NCBI GenBank assembly: GCA_034440635.1
Contig: JAOTON010001807.1
Location: 248,001-312,000 of the forward strand
DNA: 64,000 nt
Direction: 5' to 3'
Source: Lepas anatifera
Taxonomy: Eukaryota; Arthropoda; Thecostraca; Lepadidae
Under the pieces are notes generated by a model, which was not told where the DNA came from, made no database searches, and was given only the letters and a program-made list of their open reading frames with translations. Below are positions 35,301-45,789 of this stretch, piece after piece. The stretch's first letter is position 1; the number at the start of each line of letters is the position of its first letter. The position numbers and the translations under genes were made by a program.

Positions 35301-38300
35301 TACTTGTCTATTTTTTCGACTCAACTCAACTCAACTCAGAGTCGAATGAGTCGGAATTTGAGTTAAACTCCGACTCTGAATCGCGAGTCGCACCACTCTG
35401 GTCATAACGTCATATAATCAGGTTATATGTCAATATTAACCCGCATGGAAGTCAAGGTCAAGGTCAAAGGTTCCATGACAAGGTCATTGACCGCAGTATT
35501 CCGGTCAGGCATTACTCAGTATGACGTGTGTTATGCTATGACTTTATTGCTAAGGATACTCAGTGGCAGGGTCACAGGTCAAGTTCAAAGTTATTTTTCA
35601 ATGTCAAAGCCTCATTTCCACCCAAAGGCTGCTATAGTTCCGGTTATATTGTATATAACCACCCCCCCCTTGGGTGCGCTACTGCATGTAACCATGAAGA
35701 CGAAATTGATCACATTCAACGGTGGTATATTTGTTCATACACCAGCAAAATGGTATCAGATTCCTACAGAATAAATACGCAACCGTGGTTTGGACCATGA
35801 CCGGACTAATTTTTTTGTCGGAATTGACGTTGCGTCAATCGCACAGAACGATTTTTCCAATGAATCTGCCTCACGTTCTATGTCTCTCTGTGTGTACTTA
35901 CTTACTTGGTAAAGATCAGTGAGCTGCTCGTTCTCTTTTTCAATGAAATTCCCAAGTGTAAATGTAGCCGTATCAGCTATAAGCAGGTTTACCCGCATTT
36001 CTACACTAATTCGCACCTCCATGTTTACCGCATTCAGTTAGAATCTCAAGAGACGATAGAAGAACATGCGGCAAATAAAAGAACATGCGACAAGTGTGCG
36101 TGCTGTGAGACTCTGTTCCCGGATGCTATTTCAAGTGATCTTTGCAAACGAGGAAGGGTTAATTTGTTTATATCAGTTCTCACCCCTTGTGAGGTCGGAC
36201 AATGACCTGTGCAAATACTAGCTGCGATTCTACGAATGGTTAATGGGCATGCTAGTGTACTGAGATATCAATTGAAAGCTTGGTTTTCCCATACTGTAAC
36301 CATTGCACTTTTTCACAATTATTGTGTGAAAACGTCAACGACAGTAGGCTAAAAAATCCAGGCGATAAGCGATTTCAACAACAAGTGCTCATTTAACTCA
36401 TTGTAACCAATTCATTGCACTTTCGCCGTGTCCCTGCCCACCTTTCTCCAAGCCTCCAGGCATGTCTCGCCGACGGCCGCCGCCCCCGACCGACAGCCCG
36501 CGCGACATGCCCCTGTATAATATGTCGCCACCACCACTGCCGCAGCGTGACGCAGCTGAAACTTGCAGGGCAAGTAGACGAAACATCTTTCCATACTTTA
36601 AAAGTGGTCTCAGGGTGGGGCAGGTGACACGATTTTTCGTATGCTTATCGACAATTGACATAGTCTCAAAATGTATGTAAAATGTATATGGTACATATTT
36701 TGCTCTCCAAGTATGGTTTTATTGATCACTGGAGAAAATTGTTTGCAGAATCGAATTCTTCATGCTTTAAGCTTTCTTATGAACCCTGGTTTGTCTCATC
36801 TTGTACATTTTCTTAGCCTACAAAAAGGCACCGAAAGTGAGGATTGCTCTTGGGCTTTGTCGTGTTGTGTGCCGAGAGATTCAAAGGCAACAGTTTGATG
36901 TCTTGTTGCGTCGACTTCAAAGGCCTCAGATTTTTTTCTTTGACATTTTCTGACACTCTGATCATTCTGCTACTTGTTGCAAACATCAAAATCAGTTTTA
37001 AAAATAGTCAAAATTCGAATAATGTCCCCATTTTGGCCTCCCTTAGAACACTGTGCATTGGCTTGATTATTTGCCACACCATCCGAGGCTGCTCTTCGGT
37101 ACAGGCGAGACGGCGGCAGTCAGCACAGGTTAGCCGGCGGCCGAGTTCGCTGAAGTCGGGAGTGTCGCGATGGGTTTCTGCTGAATGGAGAGGATTTGGG
37201 CCCAGTCCCAAGGTAACCGAGGGAAGGAGGAAACAGACGTTCATAAATCTAAAACTTATCCGTCGGACGAGTAATAGAGAGTGGGGACTAATAGGAGCGC
37301 TGCCGAAGTGCAACAGAAACTATACCAGAAGAGGGAAACACGTGCTGCTTTGCTCCGTATTGGTGGTGAAAAGGCACAAAATCGAATTCGGGACTCGAAA
37401 CTCATCGATGTTCATTGTCCATTATGTCCGAAGCTTTCCGTTGTTTGATAAGATATTAAGGTCTATGTCAGATGCAGAATGCCACTATGGCGCTGTGGAA
37501 CAGGTATTTGTTGATAATTTCCTCTATTTACGCACTTTATAAGGACTTTGTTTCACATTTTGGTGGGGTGCTCAAATTACCATTGGGGGTGCCCAGCACA
37601 TCATTGGGGCTGCCGAGGCACCCCCAAAGAGATAAAAATCCACGCCCCTGTTCGTAACATTCGGATAATAATTGTTTTGTTTCGAGATTAGCTCTTTGAA
37701 TGGCCAGATATGATACCACTCAATGCCACGGAAATTTAAGTGCGGTTTTACGATAAGATTTAGCACCCATCGTAAAGTTCGAACTAGTGATTGACCTCAG
37801 TAACGAAATCTTGCACTCCTGTGCAGATGGGTGGGGCCAAATATTGCATTACCTACAATAAAATTAGAAATACCAGGCGCGGATCCAGGATTTCGGTCAG
37901 GGGAGGGGTGCCTTCGGTTGGGGGAGGGCCTCCGCTAACCGCGCGCTGACGCTTGCTGCCGAGCACGCCCCTTGGGGTGGGCCCGGCTGGCCCAGGAGAG
38001 GGCGCGCACCCCTACAGCCCCTGGATACGTGCCTGGATACAATCGGCTGAAATAAGAAACGAACGCCTATGCAAACTCCTCCAAAGCCCAGGTGAACCAT
38101 TACTACATTGTCATTGTCATGGCCTAGTTGCAGATACCCACCGGCTTTCCAAGTGGTTGCAATATTGTAAGCTCCGGCAGTGATACCATTTTGGACAGTG
38201 TTTGGTGCCGGATCCAATTCACTGGTTTTCGGAAGTGGGAGGGGGAGGGTTAATGAAGCCAAAAACGTGAAAAAATGGTGTGAAGAAGACAATTGGCTAG

Positions 38301-41300
38301 AATCTGAGGGTTTGGGGATATGCCCCTTTGCCCCCCCTCTCCTGGGTCCGCCAGTGACAGCATTAGTATGACAAGGCTACGCCATGTTAAAGTAAAGTTT
38401 CATATGAACCTGGCCAGAGACCGAGCGAGGCCGCTCGCCGCCTGATAAAGCCTGCATTGCCAGCCAGAGCGAAGTAGGGAGACTCTAGATTGTATATCCA
38501 ACCATTGGCAAACAGGAGCATGGAACGAGACTTTTCCGTGAGTTTTTTTGTCCGAGATTGCAACAGTTGTCTATGTTTCTTTCATTCCGTATACATTACC
38601 TGATCTCTTTTGACCCCTGAAAAATTGCTGTCTCTCTCTGTTGTTTGGAATCTTGTTTATTTATCATTTATTGTTTATTGAGAATAATCAGCAACAGGTA
38701 TGCACCCAATTATAGCTGAAGTCGAAGTAAAACACATCGAATGAATGATGGTTAACATAAGACACGGTAAGATAATAAGATTGTAAAATTGCAAAGGGGA
38801 CAATTTTAAAATGAACAGGAAAAACACTGCACTTCACCTCACGGAAACAAATAAATCTACCGCGCTTTAAACATTCAAAGTGGATGGCTTCGTATATGTT
38901 TCCTGGCAATCGATTTAAAAGCTGCTAATGTTGAGTTGAGAGGGTCGGCTTCCGGATATCGGGTAACATGACTGTTAAAACACAGCGCCGCCCGCGAAAC
39001 AAACCACGCCTTATTTTTTCCATGCGTGCCACCGGAACATGGAGCAACTGCTCTCTCATAGACCTGGTTCGCCGCTGAGGCACGTGTAAGGGGAACGCTC
39101 CGAGCAGGGGTGCGGAGTCAATTTTCGTGGAAATAATTTTAGAAACAAAGCATACATCATGACTTCCTAAAAATGTTTTGGTCTATTTTTACAAGATATC
39201 CATCCGACATTTTGAAGTACTTTTTTACTTTAAGAGGCCCCTGAAAACCCCTGCACTAAGAGCATACAGCTCTAAGCGCTTGCTCAGCCGGTGCATCAAT
39301 AGGGCAATCCGCATCACTTCACCCATGGAAATAACCCACCCCTTCGTTATGTTTGTTTCAGAAATGTACCACATCATCCAGGAGGCTACAGATGGCAGCC
39401 TTGAATCCCGTATAGACGGCGCTCTCGACAGGGTGTGCTCCGAAGAACTGCTGGGAAAGTACGCGTTTCCGGCCCGACAGCTCACAAACAGCTGTCGCTA
39501 TCTAAAAGGTATGTACATACACACGCTGATACTATTTGATTTGTTTCTGCGGATTAGGACACTTCACTTTCATGATACATTGAGGCTCCGTTTAAAATAA
39601 GGTGGCTGAGTTTCGAAACGGGAACGAAAAGCACGGGCGTCAAGATCGCGGAAACGAGCGGACGCGTTCTCCCAACTCGCAAACCAGGTGGACGTCCCCC
39701 AAATTTTTTGGACGAGAACTAGGTTTTTGCATTCTCTCCCTATTACCCGCGTGGACCTACAGAAATGAGTTGGTAAAATGAAAGTACCGTGAGTAGATTT
39801 TTTCAGGACAGCCAAAATGCTCGAGATTTGTTTACAGCGTGTTTTTCTCCAATATAGGCAGGGGCAGATCCAGACCGATGGTTTGGGGGAGGGAAAAGCA
39901 GGGACCAACATCATAAAAAGAATGTTTTTTAATAAAATCAGCAAAATGGGGGTAACTCGGTCCCCCCCCCACCTGAACCTGCTAGTTAATGTAGGTATAT
40001 GTTTTTCGTACAATGGCTGAAGATAGTTCTGCAGAATGGGCTAGATAGGGATTTTTGAGATTACTTAAAGGATATCATGAGTGCAAGGTATTTTGCGTCA
40101 TCATTCGATAACAGCCGGTACTAAGTCGAGCTAAGCGCTGGCAGATTCTGGTAGTGCTCTGCACACCCCAATGCTAACATCAGTTCTCCCAATGCTAAGT
40201 TTATGGAAAAACACCGCACGTGTCACGAGAATGATGAGTTCTTCCAACCTCAAAGAGGAAGAAGAAGCCTTGGGGCTTTAACCTCCCGGGGCCACCCCTA
40301 GGTTTTCGGTAGGAACGACGGGGGCCGGTTGGTCTCCTCGTTTTTTTCCATTTTTACCCGGTCGGTGGTCCGGGCGGTCCTCCTGTTGTGGTTTTAGTGT
40401 TAACCCCTCCCCGGGTTGGTGTTTCGGGTTTTTATTCGCCTGGTGGTCGGCGACTCCTTGGAAGATGGGATGTTTCTGTTAAGAAGGATTGCATGACTGT
40501 GAACACGTTTTGACCCCTATCCCGTTTTTGTTGTTTTGGTCTGTCCCGGGTAAACAGTATTTGATACTTGCTATTAGTGGGGTGAACAACACCATGTGTT
40601 TGTTTGTCTGGTTTTTTGATATACGGGTCTTGCTTGTGATGGTCTATTGGTCGGTGACCTCTGGTCAACCACTGGGGGGTCTTTGTCCGGGGTGGTTCTT
40701 AATGTTTTACCGGCCTTGTTATGTAAGTTTGCGTTTGTATATTGATATTTGGTGAAATGCCGATCTTGCCATTTGCTCTGGTAACTGCCTGTAAATGGTA
40801 TTTTTACTGAGTTTTATTGCTTGTTTTGAGTTTTTTTGGGCCCCGGGCCCGGGTTAGGTCGCACTAACTACTGATATAGTATGGCGTCCCCAACTCTCAC
40901 GCTGTTGAAATGATACATTGGAGATGGGGAAGTCTTTATTCAGGATTTGCTCCGGATATTTGAAACTGTTTGGCCGCCTGGAAACCCCACCCCCTGCCAT
41001 CGCGCTACCGCATTTCCCAACTTTAGACTTATGCACCGAATGATTACTGCAAGTTAATGTAATCGTTTTGGAAAATGGAGGAAACAGAGCGAAGACTGTT
41101 CAAAGTACAAAAGATCAATATTGAAAAAGATTCTGTCCTAATCATTCTCATAGAAGCTGGCCTATATTTCCCTCTCTTCTCTTCGTATCACAGAGCACAC
41201 GTAATTGACGAAAATACAATAAAAACGACCATCATATTGACCCCCGATCTGTGCGTATCGGCAGTGGAGTTTGAAAACGACCTGGGTTCTGGCTTCATGG

Positions 41301-43107
41301 CGACCTTCCAGCCGGGGCAGAAACCCAAACTGGCTGCCACAATCACAGATATCTGCGTCAACCGAATGAGGGCCTGCAGCAACAAAAAGTCAATTCCAAG
41401 CGTACAAAAGGTGAGGCCCAACGGGCATGGAAAATTTGGAAAGAGAAATAGAGAAAAACAATCTTCGTGTATTGATGCTGCTTTAAATCGTTATAAACAG
41501 AAACTGCTTCTGCTATTTTCGTTGTGTTTCGATCCGCCAGGAAAATATGCTCATATATTATCATACACTTTTACAACCAAGAATTCAGAATACAAATCCC
41601 AACTCTCACTGCCTATACCGAAAGGAGATGTTAGGTCATTATAGTCCTAGTTCGGTCAGCTACACAAACACTCTGAGATCACATTGCTGTTACGCAACTG
41701 CGTCAAATCACTACAGCTATGTGCCATGGCGAGTTTAGTAAAGTATGGCTGACCAAACTGGGTCCTCAACTAGAATTACCGTCCCGGTCCCTGGGCAGCA
41801 GAAGAACTATCACGTTTGGAACTTCAAAAAAAAACATTTATATAAATCTACAGGGTTTCACGAGTTTCATTCGAATCATCTATGAAAAACGCAGAGAAGT
41901 GCAGGGCGGGCAGACCCCAGTACAAGACATGCACATTCACATATAGCCTTAGTCGCTGACGTGCCCCAAAACTCCTCCAATCTCAGTGTACAGGACTGCC
42001 GCCCCGGGAAAGGCAGCGCAGCAGCGGCGGTACCACCCGAACGGTGGACGGCAGCCAGACTGCCAGAGGCGGATCCAGGACTGTCTATCAGGGGAGCTAT
42101 CTGGACCAGGGAGGCATCACTTACTTTCAACGTGGAGGTGCCCATACACGCATCGCACGGCGGGAGGGTGGGGTGGGAAGTGACATTTCTGGGGACACCA
42201 TCGGACTTTCCTGGGGGCGCCATGGCCATTACAGCGGGCGCCGAGAGTTGATGAGGAAAGTCCCCCAACCTTGCCTTCCTGGATCCGCCTATGACCGCCG
42301 CGAACAGGTACCATCCCAGGTGCCACGCCACGATATCTCTCGACCAGTCCTGGCACGCCAAATTCGGGCGTCCCGGTTGTGGCCGAAGCAGCCGTTGGCG
42401 CAAGAGCTTTTTCCAAGTTGAGGAGGGAGGGGGGCAGAAGTCACCACTGTTGGAGTCAAATATGATTCGGCTTATCACTTAATTTGTTAGCAGACAAGGT
42501 CCGGAATCGGCTCAAAGTTGGTGTCCCGATCCGAAAGTTGGGGGGTAGGTAGTTGCCCCCTGCCCCCCGTTCCTCCGCCTATGGAGGAACCACCACTTTA
42601 CGGTGGCTTTACTCTGTGCGCAAGACTCACGCGCCGCCGTCACATACTTCATGAAACAATAATATCTTAATAATCCTGTCGAAATGTTCTTTTCTCAAGC
42701 AATCCCTTGACTATAAATATTCAACCATGGTTTTTGCACATGCTTTTTGCAGTGCAGATGCTCAGTCGAAAATAAATTATCGTTAGTGAATTGCAAATGA
42801 ATGTTACTTATCATCGAAATTTCGATACCAAATTAAGGCATATGAAGAATGCTGTCATATCCACTGAAATTATTGTGTATCTTTTCAGAGGATGGAGAAA
42901 ACAGCTTCCATGAAAGCATCAACAACAACGGAGGCGGCGGCTAAAACGAAGGTAGCAGTGCCTCCTCCCGTGAAAGAAGCATCGACAGGGCAACCGGACA
43001 CGCCCACAGAAGCGCTGGTCAACGAGGTGCGGAGGAAAAATACACCGATAAAAAATGAAGCCCCAGCAAAAAGTGCTTCCACAGGAATGAAGAAGGATGA
43101 ATTGTGA
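29313..43107 (+). CDS. KDEL-tailed, saposin-like ER-lumen protein (four exons, 5' end missing)
   Basis: Exons 29313-29399, 39362-39508, 41196-41410 and 42889-43107 join in phase with AG/GT borders and give about 221 residues. The order is: a linker (KPLQEPDVF); a CETC motif; an amphipathic stretch with DRVC and LTNSC; a third exon with PDLC, DIC and RAC; and a Lys/Ala/Thr/Pro-rich tail ending KKDEL and a stop. KDEL is the classical ER-retrieval signal. CxxC followed by spaced cysteines in helical sequence resembles saposin-like ER proteins of the canopy/MZB1 kind, which help fold secreted proteins. That family call is inference from pattern and size. The signal-peptide exon should lie upstream but was not found. 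Confidence 0.55.
30400..31480 (+). repeat. dispersed repeat, copy 2 (pairs with 19630-20395)
   Basis: It has the same landmarks in the same order as copy 1, with a longer insertion in the middle (about 30500-30790). It lies inside the first visible intron of gene 2. Confidence 0.7.
31954..32972. mobile_element. GGTCA-rich DNA element, copy B, flanked by ATAT
   Basis: It has the same ends and interior as copy A (CCCTCGCCC... and ...GGCGCGGG; CCATCGATGG at both ends). The 4-bp flanks are ATAT (31950-31953 and 32973-32976) rather than TTAA, so the target duplication is 4 bp but not strictly TTAA. It is inserted in a family 2 repeat. Confidence 0.85.
33071..35400. mobile_element. non-autonomous hAT element with perfect 8-bp target duplication
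   Basis: It starts CAGAGTTGTGCG and ends CGCACCACTCTG. The flanking 8-mers GTCATAAC (33063-33070 and 35401-35408) are identical. CAGAG ends with an 8-bp duplication are diagnostic of hAT. Both subterminal regions (33085-33250 and 35215-35395) are packed with GAGTYGACTC/AACTCAACTC motifs, plausibly transposase binding sites. The 2.3 kb interior is AT-rich and encodes no transposase that I can see. Confidence 0.85.
33395..33843. mobile_element. TTAA-flanked MITE (AGGGAATGTGGCACCTT family), copy 1
   Basis: It starts AGGGAATGTGGCACCTT and ends AAGGTGCCACGTTCCCT. TTAA stands on each side (33391-33394 and 33844-33847), although a TA duplication with two more terminal bases fits equally. Copy 2 at 57743-58189 is almost identical over its whole 447 bases, so both moved fairly recently. 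This copy sits inside the hAT element. Confidence 0.9.
35830..37058. other. intronic, mostly unannotated
   Basis: This is ordinary AT-rich intron of gene 2. The only coding-like spot is the candidate at 36462-36574. The 99-codon frame at 35906-36205 (with CDKCACCETLF) has no splice context I trust. Confidence 0.35.
36462..36574 (+). CDS. possible GC-rich exon, unknown gene
   Basis: A CpG-rich island in AT-rich surroundings encodes MSRRRPPPPTDSPRDMPLYN, then MSPPPLPQRDAAE, from ATG at 36462. It is preceded by a C/T-rich tract and CCTCCAG. It could end at a GC-type donor (CAGG|GCAAGT near 36571). The antisense strand is also open. It does not phase with gene 2 in any way I could establish. Confidence 0.15.
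37059..37660 (+). repeat. composite dispersed repeat (copies of the 20395 and 23253 families, adjacent)
   Basis: The first 330 bases match 20395-20700, and 37412-37660 match 23253-23490. Their adjacency here suggests that the two families may be parts of one longer element that is fragmented elsewhere. A 232-codon open frame runs through it by chance. Confidence 0.7.
37874..38356. mobile_element. CAGTGGCGGATCC-type element
   Basis: It starts CAGGCGCGGATCCAGGATTTCGG and ends CCTGGGTCCGCCAGTG. A GGGGAGGGGTGCC block lies inside. No target duplication is obvious, and it may be two overlapping elements. Confidence 0.5.
39362..39508 (+). CDS. gene 2 exon
   Basis: The acceptor is GTTATGTTTGTTTCAG|AA and the donor is CTAAAAG|GTATGT, both strong. 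147 bases equal 2 + 48 codons + 1. It encodes MYHIIQEATDGS, then RIDGALDRVCSEEL, GKYAFPARQLTNSCRYLK. Two cysteines are 18 residues apart in likely helical sequence, fitting the second half of a saposin-type helix bundle. Confidence 0.6.
40270..40870 (-). other. strand-asymmetric A/C-rich block (minus strand), possible retroelement piece
   Basis: The + strand is strongly G/T-rich for 600 bases (CGGGTTGGTGTTTCGGG and similar), unlike its neighbours. The minus strand is A/C-rich with a 78-codon open frame, as seen in 5' UTR/ORF1 regions of non-LTR retrotransposons. No domain is recognised. Confidence 0.25.
41196..41410 (+). CDS. gene 2 exon
   Basis: The tract TTTCCCTCTCTTCTCTTCGTATCACAGAG gives two overlapping acceptors (exon from 41194 or 41196). 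Only 41196 keeps phase with the upstream exon. The donor is CAAAAG|GTGAGG, phase 0. It has 71 codons with PDLCVSAVEFENDLGSGFMA, then TDICVNRMRACSNKKS. A further in-phase acceptor (ATCACAG|AT, exon from 41349) would skip the first two thirds, so alternative splicing is possible. Confidence 0.55.
42058..42296. mobile_element. CAGTGGCGGATCC-type element in gene 2 intron
   Basis: It starts CAGAGGCGGATCCAGGACTG and ends TTCCTGGATCCGCCTATG. The terminal repeats are inverted and well conserved. Overlapping open frames up to 200 codons on both strands run through it and are judged spurious. Confidence 0.6.
42889..43107 (+). CDS. gene 2 terminal exon ending in KDEL
   Basis: The acceptor is TTGTGTATCTTTTCAG|AGG, phase 0 to the previous exon. 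It has 72 codons, then TGA. The product is rich in Lys, Ala, Thr and Pro, apparently disordered, and ends STGMKKDEL. KDEL at the extreme C-terminus is the retrieval signal recognised by the KDEL receptor. No AATAAA is seen before the transposon that begins 195 bp downstream. Confidence 0.65.
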   Translation, partial: RMEKTASMKASTTTEAAAKTKVAVPPPVKEASTGQPDTPTEALVNEVRRKNTPIKNEAPAKSASTGMKKDEL

Positions 43108-43302
43108 CGGAGCAGAAGTTTCTCCGATATTTTTTTGACAATGGTCTGATGTTCATTTAATATAACCTTTTCATAAGTATTGCGGTGTTTAGTTTTTCAG
43201 GCAAAACAAACGCTTTTAAGTTTTGCATGAAGAATAGAGTCACGTTACTCTCGTGCAGTTTGTCATGACTTATAATTGAGCATAGAGTTGCAAATGTCTT
43301 AA

Positions 43303-44328
43303 CACTCGCCCCACCGGGGGGCCATCGATGCCCCCTAAGGTTTTTCAAGATAGCAGAAAAACTACGAAACGCAGCACCGCGATTGAGGGCTCTGTCTCTC
43401 ATCTTATCATTTTTCCACCATCCCTGAAAATTTTTACCTCGGGTCACCGAAGGTCAGGTCACCAGGCGAGGTCAACCAAGGTCACCTCACTTCAACTTTG
43501 AAGCTCTATAAGAGCTACATTTCTCAGTCGATGGATTTGAAACTTGCTACAATTTTTAACCCTTCCAGGGTCTACAACGTGTATATCCGGGATTTTTAGA
43601 TTTCCTGACCTGAGGTCAGGTCACGAGCCCACCTCTCCTATTGGAAAAGCATGGGGAAAAGCTGTCTCATGATCTAAAAGCCACAAAAATAATTGCAAAT
43701 GCTCAGATTGTTCAGAACAGCGTTTTTGGACACCCTTTTACGGATCCCAGGGGTCATATTTGTCCTTATACTTTTCCAAGATCATCCAAGGTCACCATGG
43801 GTCAAAAACAGTATTTTGACAATAACTTTTGACCTAATTAAGCTAGAGCACTGAAACAAACACCATCGTGTATGTCTTGTCACTGACTTTCATTTGATAT
43901 ACGGCAAGGTCACTCTCTGACCTTTCGTGTCCTCAGGTCATATTAGGTCACGAGGTGACCTCTGGAGGTCAAACCACTGGCGGGAGGTCTTTACGTTCCA
44001 CATAGAAGAGAAAGGTCTAGCAATTTCCTATCAAATCTATTCAACCAAGTCTCAATACCTCTAATGGCATAGGAGTTATGCCCAGTTTTCTTAAGCATTG
44101 CATATTTGACTGAAAATAGTCTATCGTGACCTTTCTTGACCTCTGGGGGTCAAACTATTGACCTGAGCGCTTAAACATGCCAAATAATTTCTTACTGAAT
44201 TCACGCGAGCTTTCTAATTCACTCTGCAGATTTGCGCTAACCACCATATTTTCGGAGTTAGAGGGGAGGGGGCCATCGATGGCCCCCGGTGGGGCGAAAG
44301 TGGCACCGGACCCCCGGTGAGGCGCGGG
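43303..44328. mobile_element. GGTCA-rich TTAA-flanked DNA element, copy C
   Basis: The ends are CACTCGCCCCACCGGGGGGCC and GGCGCGGG, with TTAA on both sides (43299-43302 and 44329-44332). The interior is collinear with copies A and B, including the clusters of AGGTCA/TGACCT. It starts 195 bp after the gene 2 stop codon, so it may lie in the 3' UTR. Confidence 0.85.
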
Positions 44329-44819
44329 TTAAGGCTCGTTTGAACACTCACCTTTTCCGAAAGTCAACCGCGCAAGAAAAACACACAATACTCCGAAAAT
44401 ATTACTTTGTTGTCTCCAAAACAAAATCAACAATACCATGGGCGTTAAAAACCGGAGGACTGGAGGAGTAATCTCTCATCTCCCCTTTGTTATCTTGAAT
44501 AACCGAGGGGATGAAAATGCTGCAAAGTAATAAGAAGCAGGGTTTAGATCTCTGAAAATCATTGAAGTGTCTAACGTGTGATTTTGTTCGCGAGGTATTG
44601 GTTCTTTACTCTCGCACTTATGGATATTTCTTGTTCACAGTCTCGACCAGTTACTGCATGCGATTGGCAGTGAACAATGTGCATCAATAAGCGCCCCAGA
44701 AATAGACATCGTCATCCACGGGCCATGAGTGGCAGCTTGAAGTGGGTGGATTGCATTCCACTAAGGTATCGGCGCTTGCAGCACTGTACCCGGGAATAAC
44801 AGTGCTACTAATAACTCAG

Positions 44820-45074
44820 CATAGGCGGCTCCATGGGGGGGCACGTGCCCCCATCGACCCTCGGTGCCCCCTGAAATGGCCACGGCGCCCCCTGAAAGGT
44901 CGATGGCGCCCCCTAAAATTTTGCTTCCCCCCAGGAGGCGAAAATCGGAGCCCACCGATAGGATTTTGCGCCCATCTGATAGGTTTTGCCGATCAAACGT
45001 GGCACCCCCCCGGCCGGATGGCGCCCCCCCCGGGAAGGTGCCCCCCCCGATTGGCAATCCTGGATCCGTCTATG
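44820..45074. mobile_element. CATAGGCGGCTCC-type miniature element
   Basis: It starts CATAGGCGGCTCCATGG and ends CTGGATCCGTCTATG. The interior is built of GGCGCCCCCT-type units, some repeated in tandem. It is a variant of the CAGTGGCGGATCC family. Confidence 0.6.
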
Positions 45075-45640
45075 TATTCAGCATAAGTTTTGGCTTTAAT
45101 GATTTACAAGATCATCTGGAAAAATAGGAATTTATATTCTAAAGCTGACAGAGTATGCAGTGCTGAAATGAGGAGCATGATTATAAACTGATCAGATGTT
45201 ATTTGGCATATCTACTCAAATTCGGAATGCGCAATTAATCAAAATTTTGATTGTTCATTTTTGCATCGCAAATTCGAGGAGAAAAGATTTGAATAGAAAT
45301 TCGAGTACCAACAGCCAATCAGAAAGTTTGGCGTTTTCTCATTTTGTTAGTCCCAGATTCGAGGAGGTGGTCTTTTAATGATCTTCATGGTTGTTAGCCC
45401 TTTTATATTTTCTCACTGGAAATGATGTTTGTTTTACCACATTTCCGAACACGAGTGGAAATCCCAGACTAGGGAAATAGTTTTACAACCTTCCCTGCAG
45501 CTTTTACTGGGCCAAGAGAGAAACCACTAAAATTCACGGCCTTCCGAAACCCCCAAGATAGAAAATAATTACTTTGCCTTTTCTGTACAACAGGACAACA
45601 TCAGCATTGAAAGAGGTCAAATAAGGCTAGATGGGCAAAC

Positions 45641-45789
45641 GGTGGCGGATGAGTGGGCTAGAGAGCTCAACCCCCCAAAAAAAATGTCAGAGCGTCTATA
45701 GTTAATCCTTAGCCGGAAGCTGCTCTGGTGTTGGGGGCTACAGTCCCTAGCCCCCCCTCCCCTGAAATGAAGTCCTGGATCCGCCACTG
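45641..45789. mobile_element. CAGTGGCGGATCC-type miniature element
   Basis: The ends are GGTGGCGGATGAG and GTCCTGGATCCGCCACTG. The interior has CCCCCCAAAA and TAGCCCCCCCTCCCC blocks. A clear target duplication is not seen. Confidence 0.5.

Larger units (their letters stand above)
31740..35665 (+). repeat. AGGTCA-rich dispersed repeat (family 2), copy split by two insertions
   Basis: The repeat itself is 31740-31953, 32973-33070 and 35401-35665. Reading across the two insertions gives sequence that aligns with the uninterrupted copy at 58625 (for example GTGGTGACGTCATAAC running into GTCATATAATC, against GTGGTGACGTAATTATATCATATAATC). The right part carries AGTCAAGGTCAAGGTCAAAGG. Confidence 0.8.

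Noticed and set aside
35906..36205. Zinc-finger-like frame with CDKCACCETLF
   Set aside because: A single Cys cluster without splice sites, in AT-rich intron sequence.
36844..37542. 232-codon + frame as a gene
   Set aside because: Most of it is the dispersed repeat that also occurs at 20395-20700, where the frame is not kept.
41743..41945. Extra coding exon of gene 2 (KVWLTKLGPQLELP...)
   Set aside because: It ends in a stop without a donor, and the flanking exons already join in phase 0 without it.
41876..42478. 200-codon minus frame and overlapping + frames
   Set aside because: They coincide with a CAGTGGCGGATCC-type element in an intron of gene 2, and both strands are open.
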